This document shows positions 7,860-15,698 of a stretch of 64,000 nucleotides of DNA, in pieces. This DNA is from Rhizorhabdus phycosphaerae (lineage in GTDB: Bacteria; Pseudomonadota; Alphaproteobacteria; Sphingomonadales; Sphingomonadaceae). The notes under the pieces were generated by a model that ran no database searches, had not been told where the DNA came from, and saw nothing but the letters and a program-made list of their open reading frames with translations. Each line of letters starts with the position of its first letter. Positions within the stretch are counted from its first letter, which is position 1. The position numbers and the translations under genes were made by a program. Location: positions 372,001-436,000 of the forward strand of contig NZ_CP049107.1 in the NCBI RefSeq assembly GCF_011044255.1, written 5' to 3'.

Positions 7860-9742
7860 AGCGCCTTCACACGCTGCATGATCTGTTCGATCACATGCGG
7901 GCTTTCGACGGTGGCGGGTATGTCCGCCCGGCCGCGCTCGGCGATCTCGCGCAGCAGGCGGCGCAATATCTTCCCGGATCGCGTTTTCGGCAGCGCGGGA
8001 ACCGTGATCACGTCGCGCAGCGCCGCGACGGGACCGATCATGTCCCGCACCAGTCGCACGATCTCCCGCTCGACCATGCCCGGTTCGGGCGAAACCGCCT
8101 TTTCCAGAACGACGAAGGCCCAGGGCAATTGTCCCTTGAGCGCGTCGGCAACCCCGACCACGGCGCATTCGGCGACGGCGCCATGGGCGAGCACGGCAGC
8201 CTCCATGCTGCCGGTCGACAGCCTGTGTCCCGCGACATTGATGATGTCGTCGATCCGGCCGTGGATCGACAGGAACCCGTCCTCGTCGATCTGGCCGGAA
8301 TCGCCGGTGACATAATAGCCGGGAAAGCGCTCCAGATAGGATTGCGTCAGACCGGCCTCGTTATTCCACAGCCCGGTCAGCGTGCCGGGCGGAAGCGGCA
8401 AGCGGATGGCGATATCGCCGACAGCGCCCGGCGGAACAGGCGCACCATCGGGGCCGAGAATGGCGAACCTGTATCCGGGCACGGGGCGTCCCGCACAGCC
8501 TTCCCTGACCTCCAGATCGTCACGACCGGCGAGCGGCGACAGTGCCGGCCAGCCCAGTTCGGTCTGCCACCAATTGTCGAGAACGGGCACGCCCAGTTTC
8601 TCGCGCGCCCAATCTATGGTCGGCTGGTCGGCCCGTTCGCCGGCGAGGAACAGCCGCTTCAGTGGCAGCGTATCGCCCTTGCCGACAAGGCTGCCATCGG
8701 GATCGTCACGTTTGATGGCGCGGATTGCCGTCGGTGCGGTGAACAGGATCTCGACGCCATGCTCGCGCGCCACGCGCCAGAAGGCTCCGGCGTCGGGCGT
8801 GCCGACGGGTTTGCCTTCGTAGAGTATCGTCGCGCACCCCGCGAGCAAGGGGCCGTAGACGATGAAGCTGTGCCCCACCACCCAGCCGATATCGCTCGCC
8901 GCCCAATAGACCGATCCGGGCTGTGCCCCCATGATATTGCGCATAGCCCAGAGCAAAGCGGTGGCATGGCCGCCATGATCGCGCACCACGCCCTTGGGTT
9001 TGCCGGTCGTTCCCGACGTGTAGAGGATGTACAGCGGGTCCGTGCTGGCACAGGGAATGCAGTCGATCGGCTCGGCCATGCCCAGCGCCTCTTCCCAGTC
9101 GGTGACTGGCAGGGCGACGCGATCAGCCGGCACCTCCGCGCGCTGGTAGGATAGGATATGGGCGGGTTTGTGCGCGGCCAGCGCGATCGCTTCGGCGACC
9201 AGCGGGAGATAGGGCACGAGGCGGGACGGCTCGATCCCTCCGCTTGCGGTAAGAACGATCCGCGGTTGGGCGTCATCGATGCGCGTGGCCAGTTCGCGGG
9301 GCGCAAAGCCGCCGAACACGACCGAATGCACCGCCCCGATGCGGGCGCAGGCCAGCATGGCGAAGACGGCCTGGGGGATCATCGGCATGTAGATGATCAC
9401 CCGGTCACCTTTGCCTATCCCGAGATTGTGCAGCATTCCCGCGGTCCGCGCGACGGCGGCTTGCAACTGGGCAAAGGAGTATTTCGCCACCTGCCCGGTC
9501 ATGGCGCTGTCATAGATAAGCGCCGGATCTCCGCCGCGCCCGGCCGCGACATGCCGGTCGACCGCATTGCGGCAGATATTGATCAGACCATCGGGAAACC
9601 AGGCATTGAGGCCCGATGGGAGCGGCCGCGAGAGGCACTCGGGCGCCCTGTCCCACTCCAGAGCCGCGGCCGCGTCCATCCAGAAGCGATGGCCGACATC
9701 GTCGTCCGTATCGCACCCTGCCCCGGAAAAACGCCCCGTCAC
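7808..9742 (-). CDS. PrpE-like acyl-CoA synthetase (AMP-forming)
   Basis: A 644-residue ANL-superfamily ligase that converts a short-chain carboxylate, ATP and CoA to acyl-CoA. The phosphate loop is YTSGTTGKPKGVVRDHGGH (residues 241-259), the form typical of propionyl-CoA synthetases. The aromatic motif DNWWQTELGWP, the YYVTGD motif and the C-terminal catalytic lysine in PKTRSGKILRR are all present. It starts with GTG at 9742, overlapping the E2 stop by 4 nt, and is the last gene of the dehydrogenase operon. This suggests it activates the acid that forms when the acyl-CoA product is lost, or feeds a related substrate. Propionate, acetate or branched short acids are all possible. Confidence 0.9.
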   Translation of the reverse strand: MTGRFSGAGCDTDDDVGHRFWMDAAAALEWDRAPECLSRPLPSGLNAWFPDGLINICRNAVDRHVAAGRGGDPALIYDSAMTGQVAKYSFAQLQAAVARTAGMLHNLGIGKGDRVIIYMPMIPQAVFAMLACARIGAVHSVVFGGFAPRELATRIDDAQPRIVLTASGGIEPSRLVPYLPLVAEAIALAAHKPAHILSYQRAEVPADRVALPVTDWEEALGMAEPIDCIPCASTDPLYILYTSGTTGKPKGVVRDHGGHATALLWAMRNIMGAQPGSVYWAASDIGWVVGHSFIVYGPLLAGCATILYEGKPVGTPDAGAFWRVAREHGVEILFTAPTAIRAIKRDDPDGSLVGKGDTLPLKRLFLAGERADQPTIDWAREKLGVPVLDNWWQTELGWPALSPLAGRDDLEVREGCAGRPVPGYRFAILGPDGAPVPPGAVGDIAIRLPLPPGTLTGLWNNEAGLTQSYLERFPGYYVTGDSGQIDEDGFLSIHGRIDDIINVAGHRLSTGSMEAAVLAHGAVAECAVVGVADALKGQLPWAFVVLEKAVSPEPGMVEREIVRLVRDMIGPVAALRDVITVPALPKTRSGKILRRLLREIAERGRADIPATVESPHVIEQIMQRVKALQRPASSSASDVSDRSS

Positions 9743-10470
9743 GTCACCGCCCCTTGTTCAGCTGCGCCAGCGGGGCGGCGGTCCGGCGGCTCAAGGCCGA
9801 TCTCTGTCTGTTCGAGATCGCGGCAAAGTGCGGACAAAAATTCGCCGCAGGGAGCCCCATCGACGATCTGGTGATCGGTCGTGAGCGAGATGCCCATGCG
9901 ATGGCGGGTGGCAAGCGCGCCATCGACGATCACGACCCCCTCCTCGATCTGCCCGAGCCCGATGATCGCCACCTGTGGCGGATTGAGGATCGGCGTGAAA
10001 TAGCGCACGCGCGAAAGCCCCAAATTGCTGAGCGTGATCGTGCCGCCTTTCATATCGGCAATGGCGAGTGATCCCGCCATCGCCTTCTCGACCAGCGCCC
10101 GACGCTGGCGGGCGATATCGGTCAGCGCGATGGCTCCCGCATCACGCACCACAGGGGTGACAAGCCCCGAAGGCGAGGCGATCGCAACGGAGACATCGCA
10201 TTGTCGCCACCGGGTCAGTCGGCCGTCACTGAAATGGGCGTTGAAATCGGGAAAGGACCGGACAACGCGACCGAGCGCGGCAATGACGACGTCCTCGAAA
10301 CCGATGGACAGTCCCTGAGCCTTCCATGCGGCACGGGCCGCGATCACCGCGCCGACATCGGCCTCGGCGAAATAGGATATCTGCGCTGCTTCGGCCAGAC
10401 TCTGGCGCATGCGCCGCGCGATCATGGCCCTTATCCCGCCAATCGGGGCGGCGACGCCGGCTTCGCTCAT
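9739..10470 (-). CDS. 2-oxoacid dehydrogenase E2 acyltransferase, catalytic domain only
   Basis: A 243-residue protein that consists only of the E2 catalytic domain. It begins directly with the IRAMIARRMRQSL helix and ends after the active-site motif DHQIVDG (His200, Asp204). The SNLG and NPPQVAIIGLG segments are conserved. Normal E2 chains carry N-terminal lipoyl domains and a peripheral-subunit-binding domain of about 35 residues; both are absent here. The lipoyl domain is encoded by the preceding gene, which overlaps by 4 nt (ATGA). No subunit-binding domain was found in either piece, so docking of E1 and E3 must work differently. It transfers the acyl group from lipoyl-lysine to CoA. Confidence 0.93.
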   Translation of the reverse strand: MSEAGVAAPIGGIRAMIARRMRQSLAEAAQISYFAEADVGAVIAARAAWKAQGLSIGFEDVVIAALGRVVRSFPDFNAHFSDGRLTRWRQCDVSVAIASPSGLVTPVVRDAGAIALTDIARQRRALVEKAMAGSLAIADMKGGTITLSNLGLSRVRYFTPILNPPQVAIIGLGQIEEGVVIVDGALATRHRMGISLTTDHQIVDGAPCGEFLSALCRDLEQTEIGLEPPDRRPAGAAEQGAVT

Positions 10471-10700
10471 GCGGGTTCGATACGTCCGATGACCTGACCG
10501 CCGGCCACTTCGGTCTCGATGGCGAGCAATGGACGGAGCATCCCATCGCAGGGCGCCACGATCTCGAAGCTCACCTTTTCGCTCATTACTTCGGCGATCA
10601 CCGTGCCCTGCTGCACCGGATCGCCATCATCGAAGAACCAGGTGGACAGCACGCCCACGCCATCTTCATCCCACAGGCCCGTCGGAACCAGTACATCCAT
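10467..10700 (-). CDS. Free-standing lipoyl-domain protein of the dehydrogenase complex
   Basis: A 77-residue single-domain protein with the biotinyl/lipoyl fold. Its hairpin carries MSEKVSFEIVAP with the predicted lipoylation lysine at residue 42, followed by the GMLRPLL and GGQVIGRIE strands. It serves as the swinging arm that carries the acyl group from E1 to E2, normally fused to E2. The ATG at 10700 overlaps the E1beta stop (ATGA), and its own stop overlaps the E2 start, so it is translationally coupled to both. A longer open frame upstream lies inside E1beta and is not coding. Confidence 0.92.
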   Translation of the reverse strand: MDVLVPTGLWDEDGVGVLSTWFFDDGDPVQQGTVIAEVMSEKVSFEIVAPCDGMLRPLLAIETEVAGGQVIGRIEPA

Positions 10701-11725
10701 CAGCGGTCGACCTCCATCGCGCGGCGGATCGCCGCGATGACCTTGTCCGTATCGGGCAGCACCGCATGCTCCATCGACGGGGCAAAGGGTATCGGGATAT
10801 CGGGATGCGCCAGCCGCACGGGCGGCGCGCGCAGAACGACGCCTGCTTCGCAAACGCTGGCGATCACCTCGCCGGCAAGCCCGCAATGACGATAGTCGTC
10901 ATCGACGACGACGAGCCGCCCGGTCTTGCGGACCGAGGCAATCACCGTCTCGCGGTCCAGCGGTGCGATCGTGCGCAGATCGATCACCTCGACGTCGATC
11001 CCCTCGCCCCGCAGTGCTTTCGCGGCGCCGAGGCCGTGATGCACGGTGATGCCGAGGCCTGCGACGGTCACATCGCCACCCTCCCGCACCACCGCCGCCT
11101 TTCCGATGGCGACTTCATAGGGTTGCTCGGGCACGTGGGTGATCGATCCCGGCACCGTTCCCAGCCAGCCCATGCCCTGCAACGCCTTGTGGAACATGAA
11201 GATCACGGGATTTTCGTCGCGCAGCGCGGCGAGCATCAACCCCTTGGCATCATAGGCGGTCGAGGGAAGCACGACTTTCAGCCCTGGAAGATGGCCGAAG
11301 GTCGCATAGAGGCACTGCGAATGCTGTCCGGCATCGCCATATCCGCCGCCGACTGAGGTCATCACCACCATCGGGCAAGCGACCTTGCCTGCGGAGAAAT
11401 AGGCCTGCTTGGCGGCGAGATTGTAGATTGCGTCCATGCACACGCCGAAGAAGTCGACGAACATCAGCTCCACGACCGGGCGAAGACCCGTCGCCGCCAT
11501 CCCCACTGCCGCACTGATGAAGCCGGTTTCGGAGATCGGCGTATCCCGCACGCGGGCACTGCCGAACCTGTCGAGCAACCCTGCCGTATTGCCGAACACG
11601 CCACCGAGGCGACCGATATCCTCTCCCATGACGATGATGCGGTCGTCGCCCGTCATTTCCTGCGCCAGCGCTTCGGCCATGGCCTTGGCGATCGTGAGTT
11701 TGCGCTGCGGTGCCGGGATGTTCAT
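10700..11725 (-). CDS. 2-oxoacid (pyruvate/acetoin-type) dehydrogenase E1 beta subunit
   Basis: A 341-residue transketolase-type E1beta. Typical segments are MGEDIGRLGGVFGNT, the ISETGFISAAVGMAATG stretch that contacts thiamine diphosphate, and the C-terminal transketolase domain with VIDLRTIAPLD. It pairs with E1alpha to decarboxylate a 2-oxo acid or a diketone and to load the lipoyl arm. The start at ATG 11725 overlaps the E1alpha stop by 4 nt, although the reading frame stays open far upstream into E1alpha. It resembles AcoB/PdhB-type subunits; sequence alone does not decide between acetoin, pyruvate and branched-chain substrates. Confidence 0.94.
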   Translation of the reverse strand: MNIPAPQRKLTIAKAMAEALAQEMTGDDRIIVMGEDIGRLGGVFGNTAGLLDRFGSARVRDTPISETGFISAAVGMAATGLRPVVELMFVDFFGVCMDAIYNLAAKQAYFSAGKVACPMVVMTSVGGGYGDAGQHSQCLYATFGHLPGLKVVLPSTAYDAKGLMLAALRDENPVIFMFHKALQGMGWLGTVPGSITHVPEQPYEVAIGKAAVVREGGDVTVAGLGITVHHGLGAAKALRGEGIDVEVIDLRTIAPLDRETVIASVRKTGRLVVVDDDYRHCGLAGEVIASVCEAGVVLRAPPVRLAHPDIPIPFAPSMEHAVLPDTDKVIAAIRRAMEVDR

Positions 11726-12729
11726 GCTGCGGTCCTCTCGACGAACACAGCCTCGAGGGCCTGCGCTGCACTGGGCATTTCGCTGCCGCGAGCGAATGCG
11801 AAGGCGTCGGCCACTGCGGCGGCGGCGATGTGCTCCGCTTCGTCGAGCAGAGCGGGGTCGACGCCCTCCGCTTCCAACCGGGCACGATAGGCCGGGATCG
11901 GATCGATCGCGGCCAGCGCAGCAACCTCCCCGTCCGGGCGATAGCCCTCCTGGTCGCCGATGAAATGGCCCTCGAGCCGGGTGGTGACGATCTCGATCAG
12001 GCTCGGTCCACCGCCGGACCGTGCGCGTGCTATCGCTGTCCCCGCCGCCTCGTGAATCAGATCGGGATCGTTGGCATCGACATGAATGCCGGGCATGGCA
12101 TAGGCGATCGCGCGGTCGCTGTTGCGCGCCACTGCCGTGCAATGGCGCTTGGCGACCGAGATGCCATAGCCATTGTCCTCGATCACGAAGACCACCGGCG
12201 CCTTCCATATGGCTGCCAGGTTGAGCGCTTCGTGAAAAGCCCCCTGGTTGGCGGCTCCCTCGCCCAGAAACGCGACCGCAATATGCGGTAGCCCCTGAAG
12301 CGCGAAGGACAGGGCCGCGCCGACTGCAGGCCCCAGCCCCTGGCCTATTATACCCGAGCAGCTGAAGTTCACCGCCGGATCGAACAGGTGCATATGTCCA
12401 CCCCGCCCGCCGGAAAGCCCGCTGGAGCGCCCGAATATCTCCGCCGCCATCGCCCTGAGGTTGACCCCCTTGGCAATCGCGACATGGTGTGGCCGGTGCG
12501 TCGCCGTGACGAAGTCGCCGTCCGTCAGATGCTCGCACACGCCAACCGCACAGGGCTCCTGGCCGTTCGAAAGGTGCATCTCGCCCGGGATCGGCCCCTT
12601 GGCCATGTTGAACAGCGGACTCTTGCCTTCGAAATAGGCTTCCTTGATCCGGCTTTCGAACAGCCGGCTCTGATGCATTTTTTCGTACATCCAAAGCCGA
12701 TGCTGACGATTGGTGTGTGCAGTTACCAT
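11722..12729 (-). CDS. 2-oxoacid (pyruvate/acetoin-type) dehydrogenase E1 alpha subunit
   Basis: A 335-residue E1alpha. The thiamine-diphosphate motif runs from GEG (about residue 156) to EDNGYGIS (about 184-191), and the HLSNGQEPCAVG, THRPHH and GGRGGHMH loops match the E1alpha family (AcoA/PdhA). It is the first gene of a five-gene operon (E1alpha, E1beta, lipoyl domain, E2, acyl-CoA ligase) in which every junction is a 4-nt overlap. No E3 dihydrolipoamide dehydrogenase is present, so the housekeeping E3 is presumably shared. The start ATG at 12729 lies 50 nt after the aldehyde dehydrogenase remnant, and no clear promoter was recognised. Confidence 0.94.
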   Translation of the reverse strand: MVTAHTNRQHRLWMYEKMHQSRLFESRIKEAYFEGKSPLFNMAKGPIPGEMHLSNGQEPCAVGVCEHLTDGDFVTATHRPHHVAIAKGVNLRAMAAEIFGRSSGLSGGRGGHMHLFDPAVNFSCSGIIGQGLGPAVGAALSFALQGLPHIAVAFLGEGAANQGAFHEALNLAAIWKAPVVFVIEDNGYGISVAKRHCTAVARNSDRAIAYAMPGIHVDANDPDLIHEAAGTAIARARSGGGPSLIEIVTTRLEGHFIGDQEGYRPDGEVAALAAIDPIPAYRARLEAEGVDPALLDEAEHIAAAAVADAFAFARGSEMPSAAQALEAVFVERTAA

Positions 12730-12779
12730 GATCCGACCTTCGATCGCAGCGCAGGGAGGGAGGCGTCAGCGAGCCTCGT

Positions 12780-13107
12780 TCACCACTGTATCTGGGTGAA
12801 CTCGTGGAGCCCTTCTTCCGCGAAATCCACGCCGATGCCCGATCGCCTGGCCCCGCCGAAAGGCATGCTGGTCGCGGCGCGCATCGATCGCGTCGGCCGG
12901 TTGGTTGACCGGATCGCGCCGCGTCCGCATCGGCATTTTGCGCCATGCGGGGAAAGCGGCCTTTGCCGCCGCGACGGCCGCGTTCATCTGGCGCTCGGAA
13001 CCGCGCGGGCAGGTTGCGAACACCGTTTCCGTCGCGGGGTTGATCACATCCATCGTCTCGTCGCCGTCGACGAGTGCTCCGCCAATCAGCAGCTTATACT
13101 CAGACAT
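12780..13107 (-). pseudogene. Remnant of an aldehyde dehydrogenase gene (N- and C-termini only)
   Basis: The reading frame from ATG 13107 gives a good ALDH N-terminus (LIGGALVDG, INPATETVFA, AAKAAFPAWRKM), then loses similarity after about 65 codons. In another frame the last 30 codons before the stop at 12780-12782 give a typical ALDH C-terminus (SMPFGGARRSGIG, GLHEFTQIQW). The central 400 or so residues, including the catalytic Cys and Glu, are missing. This is an internal deletion plus frameshift, so the gene is non-functional. It sits just upstream of the E1alpha operon and was probably once part of it. Confidence 0.83.
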
Positions 13108-13467
13108 CGTCCGCCTCCTGCGAGAACGGTCGGCACCCCGTCTGGGCAAGGCCGACGGCGCATGCCTGGTGGGTGTCCGACGACCGTTCCCGGTTGAGCC
13201 CGGCGTTCAACCGCCGGGCAGACCGGTGCATAGCCGGTCGCAGGAGGAGAGCATGCGCGCAGGCGCACGGCGAGTTGCGTTTGCGCGCAGCATCGAGGCT
13301 AGCGCCGCTTATGCGGGAAGCATTCTCCCCGCTTTGCGGCCAGAAATTCGCGGAAGGCGACACGCGCCCGGTTGACCAACAAGTGGCCGCGCGCGCGTCA
13401 GGTCAGCGAGATCACCAAAGCAACGATACGGTGCGCAGGGAATTCCCCTCGCGCGCATAGCCCAATA
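13108..13467. other. Intergenic stretch without a recognisable gene; one GC-rich hairpin
   Basis: No frame in these 360 bases shows similarity that I can recognise. A perfect hairpin (CCCGGCG, 6-nt loop, CGCCGGG) lies at 13199-13218 but has no T-tract, so it is at best a weak terminator. The stretch may contain decayed DNA associated with the neighbouring aldehyde dehydrogenase remnant. Confidence 0.4.
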
Positions 13468-14214
13468 TCAGAACTCGGCGAGAAGCCGTCCGAGGCCGTC
13501 GACCCGGTCGGTGATGCCGAGGGTGCGCAACGCATGCCAATAGGTCGCCGTGTTGATCGCGATGACGGGCTTGTCGAGCTTCGCCTCATATTCGGCGGCA
13601 AGGCTCACCATGGACAGGTTGGTGCCAACCTGCACCACTGCATCGACGTCAGGGCCGTCGAGATGGTCGATCACCTCGCACAGACGCTGCGGCGTGACCT
13701 TGGCGATGTCGGTCCAGCGCTTGCACTCGAGCGGCACGTCCCGCACCACCGAAAAGCCCGACTCTTCCAGGAAGCGACGCACCTCGGCATTGGCCACCGG
13801 GTAGTAAGGCGAGACGAAGCTGACGGTCTTCACATTGCCATAGGCATGAAGCGCGGCGGCGATCGATTCCGAACCCGTGGATGCGCCGACCCCTGCCAGC
13901 GCCTCGACTTCGGCCTTGAACTTCTGGCCGCCCTCGACCCCACCGTAGAAGGTGATGGCCGACATGCCGAGAACCAGATATTCGGGGCGCAGCGTCATGA
14001 CCGAGCGCACGGCGTCCATCGTATTTTCGGCGATCGCGGTCGTGCCGGCGATGAAATCCTCGTTCGACAGCGCGACGGGATCCTCAACGTAGATGCGCGA
14101 GAAATGGTTGGTGACCCCTGCGGGCCGCATCCGCTCCATATCGGGCTGGACGGTGGTGTTGGTGGAAGGGGCAATCACGCCGAGACAGGCACGGTATCCC
14201 TGAACGTCGACCAT
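13468..14214 (-). CDS. Maleate isomerase / arylmalonate decarboxylase-like protein (Asp/Glu racemase superfamily)
   Basis: A 248-residue protein of the maleate cis-trans isomerase / arylmalonate decarboxylase group. The N-terminal LGVIAPSTNTTVQPDM loop, the central GxSxxTFYGG region and the second-half VGTNLS region align with the two half-domains of the family. In maleate isomerases each half supplies a catalytic cysteine (CTS and SCTNL contexts). Here those positions read GMSA (residues 83-86) and QVGTNL (195-200), so both cysteines appear to be missing. The ATG at 14214 is preferred to 14247. It lies 61 nt downstream of the FAD monooxygenase on the same strand, suggesting action on a dicarboxylate or malonate-like ring-cleavage product. 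The reaction is unknown. Confidence 0.8.
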   Translation of the reverse strand: MVDVQGYRACLGVIAPSTNTTVQPDMERMRPAGVTNHFSRIYVEDPVALSNEDFIAGTTAIAENTMDAVRSVMTLRPEYLVLGMSAITFYGGVEGGQKFKAEVEALAGVGASTGSESIAAALHAYGNVKTVSFVSPYYPVANAEVRRFLEESGFSVVRDVPLECKRWTDIAKVTPQRLCEVIDHLDGPDVDAVVQVGTNLSMVSLAAEYEAKLDKPVIAINTATYWHALRTLGITDRVDGLGRLLAEF

Positions 14215-14275
14215 TTGGGTACTTCTCCGGTGGAACAGGCGCAGCAAGCCCCTCCGCTGCTGCGCCCGCTGTTGG

Positions 14276-15484
14276 TCAGTTGATCGCAGCCGCCTGGGCG
14301 AGGCTGTCGAACATGGCTTGCCGCATCAGATAGTTGCGGCGGGTCTCGTCATTCTGCTTGATGCCGAGCATTTTCAGACGGCGCGCCTCGTGCGCTTCGT
14401 CCTGTCCACCCTTGATGAAGGCCATGTTTTCCTTGGTCTGCATCTGGGTGAAGCTGTGCGTTACTTCACGCCGCTGGCGATCGTACAGCGCGAGATTGGC
14501 TTCGAGATCGGCCTGGCCCTTCAGCACCGGTTCCAGCTTTTCGAACAGGTTGAAGGCATCGTGGACCCCCGAGTTCATGCCGAAGCCGCCGAGCGGGTTG
14601 TTGAGGTGCGCGGAATCGCCCACCAGCATGACGCGCCCTTCGCGGAAGGACTTCGCCACCCGCTGATGCACGCGATACAGGGTACGGTGTTCGGTCTTGA
14701 CCGATGCGCCATCGCCGATGAGCCGATCGAAGATTCCGTTCTTCATCTCGTCGGAGCGCAGCTCGTCGTCGCTGAGCGAGCCATCGGTCGGCACGAGCAC
14801 GCGCCAGAGCGAAGGCACCCGCAACAACACCAGCCATTCCTTCGGATCGGAGACGTAGTTCACCAGCGCGAGGTTCGGCAGGTGATCGGCCAGTTCCAGA
14901 TCGGTCGATAGACAGAGAAAGCGCTCGGGGTAGGTGAAACCGTCGAACTCGATCCCGAGCCATTTGCGCACGATGGAATTGGCGCCATCGGCTCCGATCA
15001 GGAAATCGGTGCGGATGCGACTGATCCCGTACGCCGTTTCCGTCCAGAGATCGACGCCGGCCTCGTCCTCCTTGAAGGTAAGAAGGCGGTTGTTGAACAG
15101 CATCCGGGCGTTGGAGAATTTCTCGAGCCCTGCGGCGAGCGCACGCGACAGATGATATTGCTCGCACTGGATGCGGAAGGGGTAACGCGTGACGTCCGAG
15201 ATTTCCGACAGATCGAACTCGATGACTTCGCCCGAGGTGCGGTCGCGCCAGTGATAGACGGGCGCCTTAAGCCCCTTTTCGAGCAGCATCGGCGTGATGC
15301 CGATCGTGTCGAGCATTTCGAGCGTCGGCGGATGGAAGGTGGATGCGCGCAGATCCTGGGCGCAATCTTCGCCCGCTTCCAGCACCACCACGTCAAATCC
15401 CGCCTGGGCCAAAAGCGTCGCCAGAACCGTCCCCACGGGACCGGCTCCGACAATCGCCACCTGGCACCGATCAACCCCTGTCAT
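14276..15484 (-). CDS. FAD-dependent aromatic-type monooxygenase (group A, MhpA/PheA-like)
   Basis: A 402-residue class A flavoprotein hydroxylase. All three signatures are present: the N-terminal FAD dinucleotide motif VAIVGAGPVGTVLA, the GADGANSIVRKWLGI (DG) motif and the C-terminal LVGDSAHLNNPLGGFGMNSG (GD) motif that contacts FAD and NAD(P)H. Such enzymes insert one oxygen atom into phenolic or heteroaromatic rings, and some relatives also open pyridine rings. With the downstream maleate-isomerase-like gene it forms a probable two-gene unit. The start ATG is at 15484; the promoter must lie in the 214-bp divergent region shared with the serine hydrolase gene. Confidence 0.92.
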   Translation of the reverse strand: MTGVDRCQVAIVGAGPVGTVLATLLAQAGFDVVVLEAGEDCAQDLRASTFHPPTLEMLDTIGITPMLLEKGLKAPVYHWRDRTSGEVIEFDLSEISDVTRYPFRIQCEQYHLSRALAAGLEKFSNARMLFNNRLLTFKEDEAGVDLWTETAYGISRIRTDFLIGADGANSIVRKWLGIEFDGFTYPERFLCLSTDLELADHLPNLALVNYVSDPKEWLVLLRVPSLWRVLVPTDGSLSDDELRSDEMKNGIFDRLIGDGASVKTEHRTLYRVHQRVAKSFREGRVMLVGDSAHLNNPLGGFGMNSGVHDAFNLFEKLEPVLKGQADLEANLALYDRQRREVTHSFTQMQTKENMAFIKGGQDEAHEARRLKMLGIKQNDETRRNYLMRQAMFDSLAQAAAIN

Positions 15485-15551
15485 ATCGAGCGGACTCCAA
15501 TCTTACTTGCAGATGGAACTATGGACCGCCCGCGTTCGAGCCGCGTCGAAA

Positions 15552-15568
15552 GCGGATGAACTATCCGC
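15552..15568. promoter_or_regulatory. Operator-like palindrome GCGGAT-N5-ATCCGC
   Basis: A perfect inverted repeat (arms 15552-15557 and 15563-15568, 5-nt spacer) lies between the divergent monooxygenase and serine hydrolase genes. The half-site ATCCGCC recurs in other regulatory gaps of this window (21269-21291, 26599-26632, 61239-61272). No regulator is assigned. Confidence 0.4.
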
Positions 15569-15698
15569 CTTGCGGTGATTGGCCGGTCGAACGGGGGAAA
15601 TCGGAACGGCTGCGGTCAGACTGGCATTGTCGGCAGGATCGCCATCCGGCTTCCGGTCGTGCCAGATTGCGCAAACCGTTCATCGATGGATCAACAGC

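Noticed and set aside
11726-12946. Upstream extension of the E1 beta frame through the E1 alpha gene
   Set aside because: The extension has no similarity to any E1 domain; E1 beta similarity begins at ATG 11725, which overlaps the E1 alpha stop by 4 nt.
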